Below, in pieces: positions 32,905-44,480 of a stretch of DNA of 64,000 nt (positions within the stretch are counted from its first letter, which is position 1; each line of letters begins with the position of its first letter). A program made the translations under genes and the position numbers. The stretch lies in NCBI GenBank assembly GCA_949987565.1, contig OX465103.1, positions 6,887,384-6,951,383 of the forward strand, in the 5' to 3' direction. Below the pieces are notes generated by a model. It saw only the letters and a list, made by a program, of their open reading frames with translations. It did not search any database and was not told where the DNA came from. Source of the DNA: Luidia sarsii. Lineage: Eukaryota > Echinodermata > Asteroidea > Paxillosida > Luidiidae.

Positions 32905-35900
32905 ATGGTGAAGAAGGGAAGACCACGTAAGTCGAGAGTATATTTCACACAAGATGAATGTTTTATTTGAAAGGAAATGGTTTCGCACAAACAAGTCCAC
33001 GTTTTTTGTAACAAATTACTAAACACTTAACAGTCACCAAACAGTAAACTTGCTTGAGTTGAGTCATGGAGGAATCTCCTTATTCCTCCATGGTTGAGTT
33101 GAACAAAAATTCAGTATTGAAAATTTGAATGAATTAGTAATACTATCTAGTTTACTACTAAGTTATAGTACTAGACAAGATTTATGATAGATAAACTCCA
33201 CATTTGATTTGATTATCTAATTGTCCAACATGGCAATTCATTTATAAAAATCAAACATAACTTAGCAGGCCTAATCAGTAATGTCAAGCAGAACTTAGTC
33301 ACCCCTGTTTAGTGTTACCTACCTCTAGGCTCTATGGTGTTGGGGTTACTGTGACTTACATACTTCGTGGTATTACTGTGTTACTTAGTGTTAATTGCAC
33401 TGTAGTTATATTAATTATAGTGAACTAGTCAATGAAAGCTTTTTTGTGTCATGAATAAGTTGAATAAGTAAAATCATCATTAAAAGAACGCAGTGGCTGT
33501 TGTTACGGCAGTCGTCCGTGTGGTTCCCTGACTTGATTGTATTTCGTCAGCATTGCAGGCTGGTTGAACCAGTCTATTACTAGTATTAGCTGATAGTCTG
33601 GTTCCAAGAGCTAAACATCCTGACAAATACTGTTAAGTCAGGGAACCACACAGACGACTGCCGTAACAACAGCCTCTGCGTTAAAAGAAATGAAATTGTA
33701 CTTTACTACTTCTACTTGTAGCATCCACACGCCACAAAATTATTTCTGTAATTAACTTAGTATTTGTTTCTTTTAGTAGCACTAGCACAAGTAGCAGTAA
33801 TTGGAACAGAGAATTCTGATGATTGCCTGTTTTTGTCTTTCTTATCTTAGGGAAGATGAAGAGCAAGCGTGTGCTTTCCAAAGTGCGGTACAAAGTCGAG
33901 AAAAGGGTGAGTACATCGTTACCATGGTATTCATGAATAATATGATGTTAATTCCACTAACATATCAGGTGGTACCCGCTGCTGAACAGTATTCGAATCC
34001 ATCACATGACCTCAACCAGCTCGGTGGTCAAGTGGTTAAGATGTCTGCACTGGATAGCTGGAGTCGCGGGTTCGAATCCCGCCCGAGTTGCCTGAAACTG
34101 TTTCATTAGGCATTGGGTAAAGCACTGAGCACTCACTCAGTGCTTATTATGTAAAAGCAGGGCAAAACCTCATTGAATTACATTCTCCTCGATGCAAGCA
34201 TTATGGTAATGTTGTGGTTTCTACGTGCACAGGTCAAAGAGCACCGGCGTAAGCTTCGGAAGGAGGAGAAGAAGAAAGGAAATAAGCAGAGACCCAAGAA
34301 GGACATCGGCATCCCCAACTTGGCGCCTTTCAAGGAACGCATCTTGAAAGAGGCTAAGGACAGGAAGACAAAGGTGGGGCTCAGTCAGTCACTCTCCTTG
34401 CCGATTTGCAAGTAGAGCAGCAACAAAGTTCCGCCGTCCCTGGCAGTCCTGGGCCAGAGTCCTTAGGGTCCCCCATTCCACCCATTGAAGTATGTTAGGC
34501 CGTATGATGTCTGTGCATTTCTCATCGTCTTGCGATTGATCATAAGTTACAATGAGTTTTGTGAAATCGATCTTGGTCATGTTGACAAATCTGTTTTGTT
34601 GTTTCAGGTATCTCTCGAGGAATCGTCTGTTAACTTGTGCGTCGAATAGTTCGTCTATAATCTTGTATTGTGTGTTTTTTTTAATCAATGTCTTGTAGGA
34701 GGAAGAAGAGAAGAAACGACAGAAAGAGCAACGCCAGAAGGAGTTCATGAAACAGCGCAAGCTGGGTGACTTGCAGAAGAATGCCGAACTCAGAGCTAAA
34801 GTCTTTGATAGGAAGGTAATGGCATGCAATTATTTAGTAAGAGTGCTGGTACGCAAAACCAGAGGTCTCGGGTTCACGTCCCTGTCCGGTAATTTTTCAA
34901 AATTGTTCGAAAGTCACTGTGTCCTATATTTTGTTTGACTGAAATTTAAAAAAAATTAAAAATATGTGTGATCCCCTAGCTGCTGTAGCCATCTGAATGA
35001 AAAGAGGGGGCGAGATCCATGGAAATATACGTCAGTTAATGGTTGAATGCTTCTGATTGACGCTAAGAGTTGGATATTCTAGATGGAAGAGCGCTGGTAC
35101 AGGAAACCACAGGCAAACTGGCAGAAAAATCTGTGATTGAAACCTTTTGAAGGACTGGGATAAAGATGGATGTGACATTTTACCCTTTAAACTCCAAGTG
35201 CAAAAAAAGTCTCGGAATGATTTCACTGACCCCCTTACAGCAAGCTCTGTCTGGCTCCAAAGAGTCCGCGGCCTCCCGGGCGCAGCGAGACGCGGAGACC
35301 TCCCGCAAGACCTACTACAAGGAGTTCAAGAAGGTCCTTGAGGCATCGGACGTCGTTGTCCAGGTCCTGGACGCCAGGGACCCGCTGGGCTCTCGCTGTC
35401 CTCAGCTGGAGGAGGCCGTCCTGTCTGCCGGAATCAACAAGAAGCTCATCCTTCTCCTGAACAAGATTGGTGAGCATTTTGTCTTGACTGCGTAGGAATT
35501 GCATGGTAACAGAAGAGAACAAACAAATCTGTCAGGGAAGAAATGAAAAGAAAGGTGCGGCCATCTTAGATCGTCTAGCTAACATTGTGAAAAACATTTT
35601 TTTGACTTACTTTGGTCTTACTTACAATGGGTTGTCCATCGTAGGTGGAGTAACGAAGCATCATAAGGCTTTTTTGTCACTTTTACTGGGCAGAGGTTTA
35701 GAGTAACCGTTGCACTCTGTTAAAGTGACCAAGAGGAAAATTAACTTGGCCATTTACACTGGACCTTATGCCCATGTCTCGGCTAGTTTAACCAAAATAT
35801 GTCCAGTGGAAATGTGGCTTCACTTTTGTCGTTGAGCTGAGTTCTGAATCACACGATGTCAACATCAGACCAGAGGAATCCCTCCCGCCAGGATCCTGCT

Positions 35901-38900
35901 AATCATGGCCATTCTGGCTGTGTCTTCAATCGTCTGCGTGCTGGAGTCGGCCGGTGCAAAGCCCTAACGGCCAAATGGGGTTTCAACACTGAAGGTCAAC
36001 CAGTATGTGAATGTGGGGGAGACCCATGAGTCATCTCCTGGAATGCCCACTTTTGCCCAATCCCTGTACCCAAGCTAACCTTACTACACTCGCGCCTAAT
36101 GGGGTCGCCTGCATTCAGTTTTTGTTAGGTCGAGTTTAAGTGAGAGAAAGGACTTGAGAAGAAGAAGAAGCTGAGTTCTTGTTCTCACTGATTTCTCCTC
36201 TTTCTTTGCAGATCTGGTTCCGAGCGAGAATGTAACCAAATGGCTGACGCATCTCAGGAATGAGTTTCCCACCGTGGCATTCAAAGCTTCAACTCAGCTA
36301 CAGAGACAAAACTTGGTAAAGGAACGTTCACTAAATTTGAAAAGGGGCAGAGTGTTTGATTGTTGGAGAACCAATTTGCACCAAATGTTTAGTTTGATTG
36401 AATGACATGAATTGTACCAGTGCGCTAGCACCTTATAGGTATCCAGCCCTTAGATGGCGGCCTTCCCAAAATAGTCAAGTAATCTTGCCAGAAAAATGTA
36501 TTCATGAACTGCATTATATCTGAAGTGATCACCCACCAGTATTCACCGAGATCACACTAAGGTGGATGCAGCTTTGTTTAAGCAAGAGGGAAAAGTAGCT
36601 TGATGTCAATTTGTGAATGATTTCTTTTGTCTTGGATATTTAAAATGATATACAAAAAATAATGTTGCAAACTGCTTCCTGACTAAAATTACCAAAATGC
36701 CTTTGAGAAAGGTCCTGCTAGGGTCGAAATGTCAGGCCAACTAAATTTTGGATATTTAAAGTTGTGTGACACTGACTTGAGAGATAAATGTTATCTTTGT
36801 CGCCGCTATTTTATAGGCGCAGAGCAAAGTACCAGTGAGGTTGTCCACCAAGGACCTGCTGCAGTCGAGTCGCTGTCTCGGAGCCGAGACCCTGATGAAG
36901 CTGTTGAATAACTACTGCAGGAATGCCGACATCAAAACGGCAATCACTGTGGGAATAGTGGGTAAGTGACGAGAGCCGATCCGATTTTGACCCGGTTCAG
37001 AATGATAAGGGGACACGCTGCCATTGAGCTGCAGTAGAGGTTTTTCAGTAGCATGCTTTTTGACGGTCAGCCGGATGTACGAGGAACGAACGCGCCTTCG
37101 AGTCATCAAATGCCCAATGGAAATACTCAGATTTGATATTTGCATGCGCTTCCGCCGATTTGGACCGCTACTGCGGAAATGCTAATTAGCCGCTGGCAGT
37201 CAGGTGATGTCATGTGAAAAAACCTCTATAGCCACGTCGTGCCAGGGTATTTTTCACTGCCCATGACTGCCACACGAGGGTTTCTGAATAATTTGCCACT
37301 ATCAAAACTAGTGCTCACCGGCATTTAAGATCAATGTTGAGGCTCGTCGCTTTTTTCTCGTACTGCTGCAGGCTTTCCCAACGTGGGTAAGAGCAGCGTT
37401 ATCAACAGCCTGAAGCGAGCCAAGGCGTGCAGTGTGGGCTCACAGCCAGGAATTACAAAGTAAGTTGCCACGGAAATAAAGACTCAAATCTTATCCGATT
37501 TTCACCCTCCCATGTTGTCAACCTCTTAGTTGGTGGGCCCTGGTAACTTGTCTCATTCTTGTGATTAAGCCCAGGCGAACAACAACTTGAGACGGCAGCA
37601 CCTCTAATTGCTGCTTGCCTCATACGCAAGAAGAAGACTCTTACCCAATACAAAGTGTGGACTAAGTAATCTCACAAGGCATCAATTCTTGTATCATCTA
37701 CGGAAATGTTTGCATGCTATAGCTGTCTTTAACTTTTCCGCTGATTCTGCCAAGCGGAAAAGCTATTGTTTTTGTTCTGATTTTGTTTTTCTTCTTCTTG
37801 TCACCAAAATGCCATTGACTTTGTACAGGGTTTTGTGGAAGCCATTTTTTTTTCTTTTAGAAAGTATAGACTGTAATTTCACAAGGCACAATTTCTTGTA
37901 TCATCTACGGAAGTGTTTGCATGCTATATCTGTCTTTTTAGCTTCTTTTTTTCTGTAATTTGTTTCCTCAGAGCCAAGCAAGAGGTGCAGTTGGCCAAGA
38001 ACATCAAGCTCCTAGACAGTCCCGGTGTTGTCATGGCAACATCGAATAGTGAGGTTGCCATGGTGCTACGAAACTGCATCAAGGTAGCATTTGCTGTTCA
38101 ACCCTTTTGTAGGTCCAGTGACACCTCTTTGATACAGAGAAGTTTTTTTTTTTAAAGCCCAGTCAATATTGAAATGACAGGCATAGAAAGAAAAACTTAA
38201 GGTGAAAAATTCTGGTTAATGATATGTGTAATGTAAGTGATACACAATTTTGACTTGGGGGACAAATAAGACTTAAGCTTTGCATGGTGGGTGAACAATA
38301 TAGGAGGTGTGGTGACACCAGGAGTCTCCTGTCTCTTGAAGATGAACAGAGCATACTGTTCGAAACGTCAAGTTCCTCCGGTTCTTTTCAGACTTACACA
38401 TACTCACAAAAGAGAACTTTGCATGGTGTCATCGCAAACCTATTACTCCTGCTATTCTCACCATGAAAACCTTCAAATCTCAATTTTTTGATTTGTTTTT
38501 GAATATTGACAGATTGAAGCACTTAGGGATCCTGTCCCACCCGTTGAAGCCATCCTGAAACGATGCAACAAAGAACAGGTAAGCGCTTTGTTTCGCAAAC
38601 ATTGAGGCGAAATTAATTTGATCTTTTCAGATGAAAATGAAAATTATAGTCGAGGCTTTATGCTAAGTGCTTTGCCCGTTCGCTTGCTAAAAAAGATGCA
38701 GGCAGTTTACGGGAGATTCGAACCCGCGACTTCTGCTTTCTGGTGCAGACTGTTTAACCATTGACCACTGAGCTAATCGCAGAAATGAAAATGCCTTGAT
38801 ACAATTACAAATTTCTTTGACTCTTTATTTATTTATTTATTTATTTACCACATCCAATAATGGAAGGATTACCAATTACAGGAAAGGGACCATAGATATA

Positions 38901-41900
38901 ACATGATGTTTCCGTCAAGGAGAATGTAATTCAACGAGGTTTTGCCCTGCTCGACGTGATAAACACTGAATGCTCAGTGCTTTGCTTGTTGCCTGAGCTG
39001 CCTGAATTTTTTTCTTCAGGCAACAGGCAAAGCACTGAGCACTCAGCATTGACCACGTCAAGCAGGGCAAATCCTCAAGGAATAGGATCAGTAAATATAA
39101 AAATAAGATTCATAATCTGTACGCAAATAAGTCATTTAAAGAAGAAGAAATAAAAAGCAATTATTAAGAATCAGATACAAGAATTAAATAAATAACATAT
39201 GACTTTTGATAACAAAATAATGTATTGTAAACAAAATTGCAGACTTTTGATTGTAAGTATAACATTCAACTGGTGTAATTCCTGCTCAGATCATGCTGCA
39301 CTACACAATCACGGATTTCAGTGATGCCGGGGAGTTCTTGTCCCTCCTTGCAAAGCGGCAAGGAAAACTCAAGAAAGGCGGGGTGCCCAACGTTGACAAA
39401 GCTGCCAGGGGAATGCTCATGGACTGGAACAGGTGATTATAGAGATTGTACAGAGAATATAGAGTAGAAAACATAGTTAACATAAAAAAAATAAAAAAAA
39501 CCTGAACAATAACAATTAATGATGATAATCATCATAATAACATCAATGATACCTCACAATTTAGTGGGCCTGACGTTTTGATCCTAGCAGGACCTTTCTC
39601 AAAGGCAGAGTGACAAGGACAAAACAGATACATGTACACGAAGGAAGGGGGAAGAGAGTGAATTTGACATGGATGAGAAACAAAGGACAAAGAGTAAAGC
39701 TGATAGGATGAGATCAAGGGGAAGGGTAAGGAGTAGGGTACGGATTAGTGAGAAGACGAGGGAAGATCAAAGAGAGAAGTATAGAGGAGTGAACAGAAAA
39801 GAAGGATTATCAGATAATACCTCTGCAAAAGTGCATTTCCTACATAGCTGTGCTGGACTCTTATACAGATGTCTGCTCTCCAACTCTCATTGCTTGAAGA
39901 AGCTAATGCACGTTTTTGTGTGTTTTTTTCTCGGTTGACAAGCGGGCGGATATCCTTCCACACTCACCCGCCTGAGCAGCATCACCTGCCGGCCCACATC
40001 GATGCCACCATCGTCTCTGCAATGACTAAGGCCTTTGACGTGGGCTCGCTGGAGCAAGACGACAAAGAGACCCTAGGAAGTACGAAATCACTTCCCTCTT
40101 CTGACATCTAAGTAGACGATGCATAGAGAGTCACTTCCAGAATATAATATCCGTTTGGTTTTTGAGAAGATACTTTTGGGAAAGAGAAGACTCCAGTTTC
40201 AAAGAATCGCAAGTCTACAGGGCTCGAATTTCAGAAAAAAAATGGACTAGACAACAGGTCTAGTAACTGAAGACTCTTCAGGGACATTTTCACAAGAGCT
40301 GTACCATAAATAAAAAAAAACAAAATTGCACGCAGTGAAAGAAATACCATGAGAAAATGCTGTTTATTTGTACAAATTCAAAGAATTTGAGTGCCATTTT
40401 CGTCATGGTGCAAGAAAAACTACAAGACAGCCGGTCCAGTGCAGTCAGACCTGTAGATTGACGCTGAAATCACTTGTGGACATTTCGAGCCCTGGTCTAT
40501 GCTTTCCGTTTTTGGATAACAGATGAAGCTAGCGCCTAAGTCGGGTTTTGTCTAGAGACCGTTGACTGAATTCAAGCTGCTGTCTAGCATATAATTGCTC
40601 ACAATTCAAGTGTAAAACAAAACAAAACTTCTTAATGTTTTGTGTGACCCTACAACATGCTGATGTACAAAAAATTAGAGGGCTTGCTGTTCCAATCCTA
40701 GCAGGAACCTACTGAATGGTGAAAGTTGGGCTCTTTTTTGTTGTTTCCGATTTTGTTGGGATTTTTGGTGGAAATGTGTCGTTTTCTTTCTTTGAAATTC
40801 TGCAGTCTTGCCTCCGGTCAGGCCCAGCAACACACTGCTGGTGGAGTCGGCTGGGATGACGATGGGTGTGGTCGAGGACGAAATGGAGGCCGATGAAAAC
40901 GAAGAGGAAGAGGAGGAGGAAGAAGAGGAGGAGGAAGAGGAAGAGGAATGGGATGACATGGAAGATGCTGAGGAAGATGAGGAGGAAGAGGCGGGCGAGG
41001 AAGAGACAGAGGTAAGAGAGCATTGGGCGGTATCTTTTTTTATTCTATTATTTCACTGACCCATATTTCAAACTTTTTATGCTAAATATTTCGTCAAGAT
41101 GTTGTCAACCCGATCCTTTGTAAATTTTGGTCAGAGATAGTGAAGACTACCTCAAGGTGGAGATTGCATGAACTTTTGTTGACATCGTCTCCATCATATG
41201 AAACAAAAGGACATTCACATGCAGATAAATGGTTACTTCTTCGTAGGACTTAGATCATACATGTCAGCATTTTTTTTAAAGGGTCTCTGCAATAAATATC
41301 ACCGTTGAAGTCATTTTCTACTGATGTGTACAAACATATTGGCAAGCTTCGTTAGCTCAGTGGAGTCAGACATTGGTCATTGTTTTACTTTTAAAAATAT
41401 GCATATAAAAATAACGCTTCATAATCATTTAGTGAAAGAGTTTTTCATCACACCTAATCCAGAGGGATTAATTTGCAGTTAATGTATATGTTTGTTAAAA
41501 ATTGGGTTCCTGACATGACCTAACAATAGTGCCCTCATTTTTATAAGAATATTTTTAAACGTAAAACAGATGACCAATTTCTGACTCCACTAAGAAAAAG
41601 AAGCTTGCCAATGTGTTTGCACACTTCAGATCCCTAGATGACAGCAGAACATGAGCTTGACTGTGATATTGATTGCAGAGACCCAGGTCTTGATGGTTGA
41701 GGTCTGATCTTCTGTGTCGTCTGATGTGAAGATTTCATTTGTCATTCTTCCTGTCCATAGCTCGGAGATATGACCGTCTCTTTGAGTTCTGAGAAGACCA
41801 GCCGGTCGTCAAGCATCAGTAGTGCGTCCAAGGTTACCAGGGTAACCAGGGCCAGGGGCAGTGTGACCAAACCTCCCAATGCGGAGTCCCCCGGCAACGA

Positions 41901-42523
41901 ACAGCTGAACAAAGAGAAGAAGAAGAAGTTTAAGCAGATGCTTAAAAAGAGGAAAAAATCAGGTATGGTTGACTTTTAAGTCTTGAAGTCTGATAATACT
42001 ATCTTTGATTCATTTTGGGATATGAACATGTTTCTGTCTGCCAAATCTTATACATGCAGGTTGTTATGATAAGTGAACATTTCTCTTTTTGCTGTGGGAA
42101 TTATTCTGTTTTTAATAAATATGCGTGCATGCATGATTGAGGAAGAATTCCGAGAATTTGGATGATATATATTCTTTGAAATGTAATATGCAAAAATTGC
42201 TAAAATGACCAAAATGCAAATATCAAAAATTGGTAGGGCCTGAGGTTTCGATCGTAGCAGGACTTTTCTGAAAGCAGATTGGGAATCTGTCTTTGAGAAA
42301 GGTCCTGCCAGGAACGAAACATCAGTGTCTCCTAATTTTTTCATATCATGTGAACTCTACGAGTTTCTTTGCTGGTGTTTTTAATAGCTACATGGTGTTT
42401 GATTTTTGATTTCCAGATAAGCTTGCGACCAATCTGTCAGAGGAGTTGAACCAAGCCATGGATTTCTTGGGAAGCTCCGACTTCAAAGAACAGGATTATG
42501 ACTTCAAGAAGGATTTTGTGTAG
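32905..42523 (+). CDS. GNL3: GNL3/GNL3L-type nucleolar GTPase (nucleostemin family), complete, 15 exons
   Basis: Nucleostemin-family GTPases act in the nucleolus in pre-rRNA processing and ribosome assembly. Exons: 32905-32926, 33851-33906, 34233-34373, 34699-34815, 35241-35469, 36212-36315, 36817-36961, 37372-37459, 37972-38083, 38513-38578, 39290-39432, 39943-40079, 40806-41011, 41761-41962, 42417-42523. These total 1875 nt (624 aa) with all phases matching. The basic N-terminus (MVKKGRPR... and [19 protein letters not shown]) and [11 protein letters not shown] match the family. The GTPase is circularly permuted as expected: DARDPLG (156-162), G4 NKID (186-189), G1 GFPNVGKSS (272-280), G3 DSPG (316-319). 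Exon 13 codes for a Glu/Asp run, and the C-terminus has [15 protein letters not shown]. Features resemble both vertebrate GNL3 (N-terminus) and GNL3L (GTPase), as expected for one pre-duplication gene, so the symbol is provisional. Exon 7 has two in-frame acceptors 6 nt apart. Confidence 0.95.
33064..33094. repeat. Short hairpin, same motif as 8249-8282
   Basis: CATGGAGGAAT and ATTCCTCCATG around a short CTCCTT loop, in GNL3 intron 1. Confidence 0.75.
33491..33680. mobile_element. Repeat C MITE, copy 2, in GNL3 intron 1
   Basis: Nearly identical to 28061-28238, with an extra CTAGTATTA-type insertion in the middle and a few substitutions. The inverted ends extend slightly further out: AACGCAGTGGCTGTTG pairs with CAACAGCCTCTGCGTT. 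Confidence 0.95.
33990..34195 (+). mobile_element. SINE-2 copy (tRNA-like) in GNL3 intron 2
   Basis: tRNA-like part at about 34015-34090: CTCGGTGGTCAAGTGGTTAA (box A) and GCGGGTTCGAATCCCGCCCG (box B). It resembles a class II (Leu/Ser-like) tRNA. The body follows with GGGTAAAGCACTGAGCACTC and AGCAGGGCAAAACCTC. Other copies are at 38640-38790 (reverse) and 59440-59830. Confidence 0.8.
34389..34690 (-). pseudogene. Antisense protein-like open frame, possible retrotransposon remnant
   Basis: The 3' two-thirds of a 146-codon minus-strand frame lies inside GNL3 intron 3 and has ordinary protein composition ([37 protein letters not shown]). The W..L..LAQD...R.F pattern is reminiscent of the C-terminus of some non-LTR retrotransposon proteins, but this is weak. 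The 5' third of the frame is only antisense to exon 4. Confidence 0.3.
34840..35150 (+). mobile_element. SINE-1 pieces in GNL3 intron 4
   Basis: 34840-34900 has TACGCAAAACCAGAGGTCTC and a box B remnant. 34970-35130 has the body (CCCTAGCTGCTGTAGCC, AGTTAATGGTTGAATGCTTC) and a decayed box A (GATATTCTAGATGGAAGAGC). Confidence 0.65.
35846..36135 (+). pseudogene. Non-LTR retrotransposon reverse-transcriptase C-terminal fragment
   Basis: Translation shows the common LINE C-terminal pattern: [20 protein letters not shown] followed by PVCECGGD, then after a frame change [13 protein letters not shown] and NGVACIQFL. The CxCG...H..ECP layout is the zinc-knuckle-like end seen in many LINE ORF2 proteins. 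It is broken by a stop/frameshift near 36028. It lies in GNL3 intron 5. Confidence 0.75.
36650..36755. mobile_element. Family A element in GNL3 intron 6
   Basis: AATGTTGCAAACTGCTTCCT, then GCCTTTGAGAAAGGTCCTGC, GGGTCGAAATGTCAGGCC and CTAAATTTTGGATAT, about 65 bases before the exon 7 acceptors. Confidence 0.75.
38285..38475. mobile_element. Family B element in GNL3 intron 9
   Basis: AGGAGGTGTGGTGACACCAG, CTCTTGAAGATGAACAGAGC, CGAAACGTCAAGTTCC, CTCCGGTTCTTTTCAGA, then GCATGGTGTCATCGCAAACC and CCATGAAAACCTTCAAATCT. Confidence 0.85.
38640..39075. mobile_element. SINE-2 copies, including a fold-back pair, in GNL3 intron 10
   Basis: 38640-38790 is a reversed SINE-2 tRNA-like unit (GGGAGATTCGAACCCGCGAC, ACCATTGACCACTGAGC). 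38930-39075 is an inverted pair of SINE-2 body segments: GAGGTTTTGCCCTGC with GCAGGGCAAATCCTC, and GAATGCTCAGTGCTTTG with CAAAGCACTGAGCACTC. An ATTTATTTATTT run sits at 38826-38845. Confidence 0.7.
39555..39800. mobile_element. Family A element with purine-rich interior, GNL3 intron 11
   Basis: CACAATTTAGTGGGCCTGAC, TCCTAGCAGGACCTTTCTCA, then a G/A-rich interior with GAAGGAAGGGGGAAGAGAG. The 89-aa open frame over it is an effect of the purine bias. Confidence 0.75.
41331..41619. mobile_element. MITE-like element with 20-bp inverted ends, GNL3 intron 13
   Basis: CAAACATATTGGCAAGCTTC at the left and GAAGCTTGCCAATGTGTTTG at the right pair with one mismatch. Inward, TGGAGTCAGA pairs with TCTGACTCCA. 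Confidence 0.85.
42190..42345. mobile_element. Family A fold-back, GNL3 intron 14
   Basis: TTGGTAGGGCCTGAGGTTTC and CGAAACATCAGTGTCTCC ends flank an inverted AGCAGG...CCTGC centre. Confidence 0.75.
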
Positions 42524-44259
42524 GCCGTGGACAAAAACTGAAGCCAGTTTGATAGTACCTTAAGCATGAAAAACCCTCCTCAATAGCATCAGGATGCAAG
42601 CCATAGTTCCACTTGTATTTCACACCCAGCACCCAATTTCCGCATAAAAGTACAACGAGCATCAAGTGGAAGGTTTGAGGGCCTGACCTTTCGATCATAG
42701 CAGGACCTTTCTCAAAGGCAAATTAAACTTCTGATCTCAATAGTCAAATTAACTTTGGAGCGTACCGTCGTTGGGGACAGACATTATGCTCGTTGTCAGT
42801 GGCATTGCACTGTACCCAGGGTCGCTAGCAACTCTTTGTGTTGTTATACAAGAGTGCTAGGATACACAGTCCTGAGCGATAGTTGTAGCCAAGTCAGGCA
42901 TGGAAATACAATGCTGCTGTGCAGGAGTACAGTTACCCCAACGTTAGCTTCACAAAATATTGGTTATTCAATCGTTATTCAAGTCTTTTGGTATGTGAGG
43001 GCTGGGTTTTTTTGGGGGAAACCATGAGGAAACAGTTGGATTTTTATATTCATGGGGAGCCTTTGTGTGGTACCGTTTCTATTGTTACCACTTCGAAGTT
43101 GCTGTAAACATTGCATTATTTACGTAAGCACAACTGGTTGGAGGTGTCCAGTCGCCAGATTTGCGGGGTTCGCTTATAGTTTGAAATGTAAAACTGGGAT
43201 TCTTTCAGGCTTGTTGATGTAAATCAATGAATGGCCCCCATTTAGGAACCAGGCTTGAATCTCCTTCTCGGCTATTTTTTCCCTTTTTTTGTTATCTGAA
43301 ACAAGCAAGAGTTCAGTTACCCTTTAAATTCACCAATTTTTAATTCCCAGAGCAGGTTGACAGTCGATGATGATGAAGTCAGAGGCACAGATGATATGGA
43401 GAATTCAATCAGTACGGCATATTATTTCTTATCATCATTTTGAATTTTTTAGGTTTTTCCTGCAATTTTTAAGGGCCGTGGGTTAAACAGACCATAAAGA
43501 GATTATAATACTGTACCGGGATGTGTGTGTGTTGCAAAGTTTGTCTTGAATTTTATCGAGGTGTACTGTACACATGTATTTTAATAACCCAGACCCCCTA
43601 GGCAGTGGTAAATATTCGCAACACTTAACCAGAAAATGACCAAGAGCCCGTGAGTGAACTCACCCACGAAAGCAGTGCCACAAACTCCAACGCTTGACTA
43701 GAAAATGACCAAGAGCCGGTGGGTGAACACACCCACGAAAGCAGGGTCAGTGCACATCCACAAACTTTCACAAGTCCCATGCCTTACAATCCCAAACCTG
43801 ACAAACTCAAACAATGTACTTAATCAAACGAAATTCAGCAACAGTTTGCTACACTTCCGGTACTAAACCTGGAAAAACTCAACAGAACCCGCTGTTGGAT
43901 GTTGTGGTATTTGAGGTAGTTATTAAAGTATATTTTAAAAAACTATACAGAAATGTTACAAACTGCTTACTGACTAAATTTACCAAATCTCAAAATTTAG
44001 TGTGCCTGACGTTTCAGTCCTAGCACTGACTGGTAATTATAGACGGCAATCCATATATTTTTCCTCCTTTCTGAAGATTTTGGTTTATAAATTATGTTGT
44101 ATACAGGCCAGTGGTTTACCTGCCTCAGCCAATTATGTTATGGAGTAATTATAATAACTGGTGTTAATTAACTAAGATTTTGGACTTTGCATGGGTTGTA
44201 GAAACAACGGAGGAAGGGTTGGGATTATCACCTAGAAAAGGTCTCTTCCGAAACGGGTA

Positions 44260-44480
44260 CGGGTTGAAAAGAATCAAGATTTTCGATAGAAACTCGGTGT
44301 TCGGAAAAGTCAACTTTGCCTATAGTGAATGGTTTATAGTGACACCATGTGTGTGGCTCTGAAAAGAGCCGGTACCGGGGTAAGTCAACGTTTCGGGCAG
44401 TGTGTACTCTGCCCGTCGGGTTAACGTCACCAGTCCCCTGACGACGGGCAGAGTACACACTGCCCGAAACGTTGACTTAC
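44260..44480. mobile_element. Family B fold-back with perfect 39-bp inner arms
   Basis: 44380-44480 holds GTAAGTCAACGTTTCGGGCA and its exact reverse complement at the far end around a short spacer. The outer parts carry the ACACCATGTGTGTGGCTCTG-type end. Confidence 0.85.

Noticed and set aside
34015..34090. Possible tRNA gene with good box A and box B
   Set aside because: The same tRNA-like unit recurs with a shared non-tRNA body at 38640 and 59620, so it is a SINE promoter, not a tRNA gene.
40675..41059. Poly-Ser and poly-Leu minus-strand frames
   Set aside because: Antisense to the Glu/Asp-rich GNL3 exon 13.
32927..42416. Search for C/D box snoRNAs in GNL3 introns, as vertebrate GNL3 hosts some
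   Set aside because: Isolated TGATG and CTGA words occur, but no pair with terminal stem and correct spacing was convincing by eye.
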